Shown here: positions 61,798 to 64,000 of the stretch, one piece after another | How positions within the stretch are numbered: the stretch's first letter is position 1 | How the letters are laid out: every line of letters starts with the position of its first letter | Source of the DNA: Anaerolineaceae bacterium | GTDB taxonomy: Bacteria; Chloroflexota; Anaerolineae; Anaerolineales; UBA11657 | Direction: 5' to 3' | DNA: 64,000 nt | Assembly: GCA_003569365.1 (NCBI GenBank) | Contig: BGOS01000003.1 | Span: 1 to 64,000, forward strand | The notes under the pieces: model-generated | What the model was told of the DNA's origin: nothing | What the model saw: the letters and a program-made list of their open reading frames with translations, nothing else | The model's database searches: none | Translations under genes and position numbers: made by a program

Positions 61798-63480
61798 CTA
61801 TGCCGGTATGGCTGCAGTCTGGTCACCATTCGAATTGTCGCCATCCCCATGCGCCTCGAGCTTGCGGGCTTCTTCTGGCCACAAGCCTTGCGGCCGGTAG
61901 AGCATCATCATCACCAGCAGCGCGCCGTATACCAGCAGCCGGAATTCCGCAAACTCGCGCAGCAACTCGGGCAGGCCCACCAGCACGAGCGCACCAACTA
62001 TCACGCCGCGAATGCTGCCCATGCCGCCAATAATCAGAAGCGCGAGCACATTGATTGAAATGAGCAAGCCGAAGCTGTTGGGGTAAATGGCCCCCAGCTT
62101 GGCAGCAAAAATTGCGCCGCTCAGTCCGCCGAAGGCAGCCCCGACCGAAAAGGCCAGCAGCTTGGTAGCCACAAGGTTTATGCCAATGGCTTGCGCCACG
62201 TCTTCGTCTTCGCGCATTGCCATCCAGGCGCGGCCCAGGCGTGAGTCGCGCAAGCGCGACGAAATGAAGCCGGCAAGCAGGCAGCCAGCCAGAATAAGGT
62301 AGTAGAGTTTTAGTTGGTCGTCCAAAACCACTGTGCCAACTACCGGCTTGGCAATTAACTGAATTCCCTGTGATCCGCCAGTCCACGGACGCAGCGCGTC
62401 TGAAAGCGCCAGCAGCCGAATGATCTCGCCAAAGCCGAGCGTGACAATTGCGAGATAGTCGCCGCGCATGTTGAGCACTGGCACCCCGAGCAGCATTCCT
62501 GCCAGTACGGTGACGCCGACCGCAATCGGTAGTGCGCTCCACCAGCTAAGGCTTGCCAATCCCAGCTCGGGGGAGGTGAGCATTCCCATTACGTAAGCGC
62601 CGATTGCAAAAAATCCCACATAGCCAAGATCCAGCAAACCGGCAAACCCGACCACGACATTGAGGCCAAGACCCATCAGTACATAGAGCCCCACCTGGTC
62701 AAGCACTTCGCTGACGTATGTGCCAAGCAGCAACGGTAGCACCAAAAGCAGAGCCATGAGTGCGCCCGTGCGCATGCGTTTTTGGAGCGCGGTGGCGGGC
62801 AGGGCTGCCAGGTTGTGGGCTTTGTTGCGCCGCCGGTTTGCCAGCACGTCCAAGCCGATGACAACTGCAGCGATGGCAAGCGCGCCCGGCACTGAAAGGC
62901 CTTTGCCAGAGAATACCCATTCAACCAGTGGCGCCACATAAGCCCACTGGGAAATAATGATGCGCAGCAGATCCGCCAGCAAGCCGACGACACCGACAGC
63001 GAGCAAGACTGAAATGGCAGTGGAGCGCATGGCTGGCGAGAGAAACAACAATGCAGCAGCCGCCAAACCCATCGTCATGCCCGCCACCAGCAACAAAAGC
63101 ATGCCTGGCACAGGGGACTGGCCGAAGCTAAGCAATTCAAACAGGGGCGGGGAGGCGCTAACAAATACATCGCGAATGTTGATGCTGGTTCCCAGCAGAA
63201 CCAGTGCCGCGAGCAGGGCGCCCACAGTTACGCCCGTCAGCCCGCCGGCCGTGAGCATCGCACTGGAACTAACGCTGCTGAGCTGGCGCGCTGCAGCATA
63301 AGCGCTAAGCAGCATCGCGATCGCCACGAAAGCTTGGCCCATGGACACCACGCCGCCGATGATTGTGCGCTGGCCGAATACCTCGACCATGCCCACGAGC
63401 GAAAACAAAACAGCTGCGCCGCCACCAATTAGGCCAAAGCGCATGCTGGTTTGAAACACAGTGGCTGGTTGGGTTTTCAT
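61798..63480 (-). CDS. livM: Branched-chain amino acid-type ABC permease LivM (extended)
   Basis: 560 aa, longer than the usual 300-420. Residues 240-535 are the LivM permease (GLNVVVGFAGLLDLGYVGFF, VLNMRGDYLAIVTLGFGEII, RAWMAMREDEDVAQAIGIN). Residues 1-235 add about five or six membrane helices, some with LivM-like or DUF-type spacing (GLIGGGAAVLFSLVGMVEVF). The acidic C-terminus ends DGDNSNGDQTAAIPA. It forms the pore with LivH. Confidence 0.93.
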   Translation of the reverse strand: MKTQPATVFQTSMRFGLIGGGAAVLFSLVGMVEVFGQRTIIGGVVSMGQAFVAIAMLLSAYAAARQLSSVSSSAMLTAGGLTGVTVGALLAALVLLGTSINIRDVFVSASPPLFELLSFGQSPVPGMLLLLVAGMTMGLAAAALLFLSPAMRSTAISVLLAVGVVGLLADLLRIIISQWAYVAPLVEWVFSGKGLSVPGALAIAAVVIGLDVLANRRRNKAHNLAALPATALQKRMRTGALMALLLVLPLLLGTYVSEVLDQVGLYVLMGLGLNVVVGFAGLLDLGYVGFFAIGAYVMGMLTSPELGLASLSWWSALPIAVGVTVLAGMLLGVPVLNMRGDYLAIVTLGFGEIIRLLALSDALRPWTGGSQGIQLIAKPVVGTVVLDDQLKLYYLILAGCLLAGFISSRLRDSRLGRAWMAMREDEDVAQAIGINLVATKLLAFSVGAAFGGLSGAIFAAKLGAIYPNSFGLLISINVLALLIIGGMGSIRGVIVGALVLVGLPELLREFAEFRLLVYGALLVMMMLYRPQGLWPEEARKLEAHGDGDNSNGDQTAAIPA

Positions 63481-63503
63481 AGTTGGATGGTTGGGTGGGG
63501 CGC

Positions 63504-64000
63504 TCAGGCTTTCTTTGTTGCCAGCCGCTCGCCCAGAATTCCGCTGGGCCGGAAAATGAGCACGAACACAAGCATGGTGAATGCAATGGCGTCCTTGAGT
63601 TGGTTCGGCGCTGGAATGCCAAGCCCGTCTAAAAACAGGCTTGGGCCGACGGATTCAAACACGCCCAGGAACAGGCCGCCGACCATTGCGCCGGGCACAT
63701 TGCCGATGCCGCCAAGCACGGCGGCAGTGAAAGCTTTGATGCCGGGCACGAAGCCCATGTAAAACTGCACTTGGCCAAAGATCAACGCATACAAGACTCC
63801 GGCTGCGCCCGCCAGAGCCCCGCCCAGTGCGAATGTGGTCGTAATGATGCGGTCTACATCGATGCCCATCAATTGGGCAGTTTCTTTGTCTTCTGAAACG
63901 GCGCGCATGGCCTTGCCCGTCTTGCTGAGCATCACAAATGCGTACAGCAGTCCCATAAAAACCGCGGCGGCCACAATCACCAACGCCTGGGTTACCAGCA
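63504..64000 (-). CDS. livH: Branched-chain amino acid-type ABC permease LivH (5' end beyond window)
   Basis: The reading frame continues past the right edge, so only the last 165 or so residues are visible: SKTGKAMRAVSEDKETAQLM, GIDVDRIITTTFALGGALAG and FTAAVLGGIGNVPGAMVGG, all classic LivH. It is upstream of livM in the same operon, 23 bases apart. The substrate-binding protein gene, if present, lies outside the window. Confidence 0.93.
   Translation of the reverse strand, partial: LVTQALVIVAAAVFMGLLYAFVMLSKTGKAMRAVSEDKETAQLMGIDVDRIITTTFALGGALAGAAGVLYALIFGQVQFYMGFVPGIKAFTAAVLGGIGNVPGAMVGGLFLGVFESVGPSLFLDGLGIPAPNQLKDAIAFTMLVFVLIFRPSGILGERLATKKA

Overview
The window is a GC-rich, gene-dense stretch of bacterial chromosome. 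I infer a member of the Chloroflexota (Anaerolineae/Caldilineae-like). The clues are many lipoproteins with Thr/Pro/Ala-rich linkers, an NBR1-type Ig-like lipoprotein, a class B penicillin-binding protein ending in LysM, a long LivM permease and remains of a DUF4011-type protein. No rRNA gene, tRNA gene, CRISPR array or insertion sequence was recognised.

Layout. Bases 1-5300 are decayed: a broken DUF4011-like gene, an EAKN-repeat/Sel1 gene cut by stops and frameshifts, an intact 83-aa gene, a frameshifted transglutaminase-like lipoprotein and a relic copy of its 5' end. Bases 5298-7068 hold a leftward operon of three small unknown genes behind a strong promoter and a structured leader that ends in an intrinsic terminator. 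Bases 7.4-21.8 kb hold hypothetical genes, DUF1353 and DUF2939 proteins, MscS, a Met/Pro repeat protein, a PHP hydrolase, an alkyltransferase-like protein, PolX, RsfS, Ndk, a histone-deacetylase-family enzyme and an MFS transporter. Bases 21.9-36.6 kb are mostly housekeeping: alr, trmD, maf, a LysM-tailed PBP2, coaE, trpS and dtd, plus an apparent SelW-like selenoprotein with an in-frame UGA. Bases 36.6-40 kb carry a stand-alone 21-codon transcription unit and divergent pfkA/glgA sharing overlapping -10 boxes.

Bases 40.0-42.7 kb carry a large secreted Calx-beta/FG-GAP protein behind a structured leader, broken by one frameshift. Bases 42.8-48.3 kb form a tight operon of a GcvT-like protein, two FAD oxidoreductases and a Rieske oxygenase, probably oxidative demethylation or a related catabolism. 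Bases 48.4-54.8 kb (leftward) form a polyphosphate module: PPK1, a frameshifted HTH/HD-like/CHAD protein, SixA, Ppx/GppA and CYTH. Bases 55.0-60.0 kb (leftward) encode a peptide-type ABC importer whose binding protein is a chimera of two SBP families. Bases 60.2-64.0 kb (leftward) are a branched-chain amino-acid-type ABC operon (livH partial, livM, livG, livF).

Regulatory themes read directly from the bases are near-consensus promoters with 16-bp spacers, several -10 boxes only 6-8 nt before the start codon (probably leaderless mRNAs), and three structured RNA candidates. The strongest discoveries are the UGA-containing SelW-like gene (34137-34382), the attenuator-like leader (6908-7068), the small transcription unit at 36599-36797 and the fused binding protein (57158-60031).
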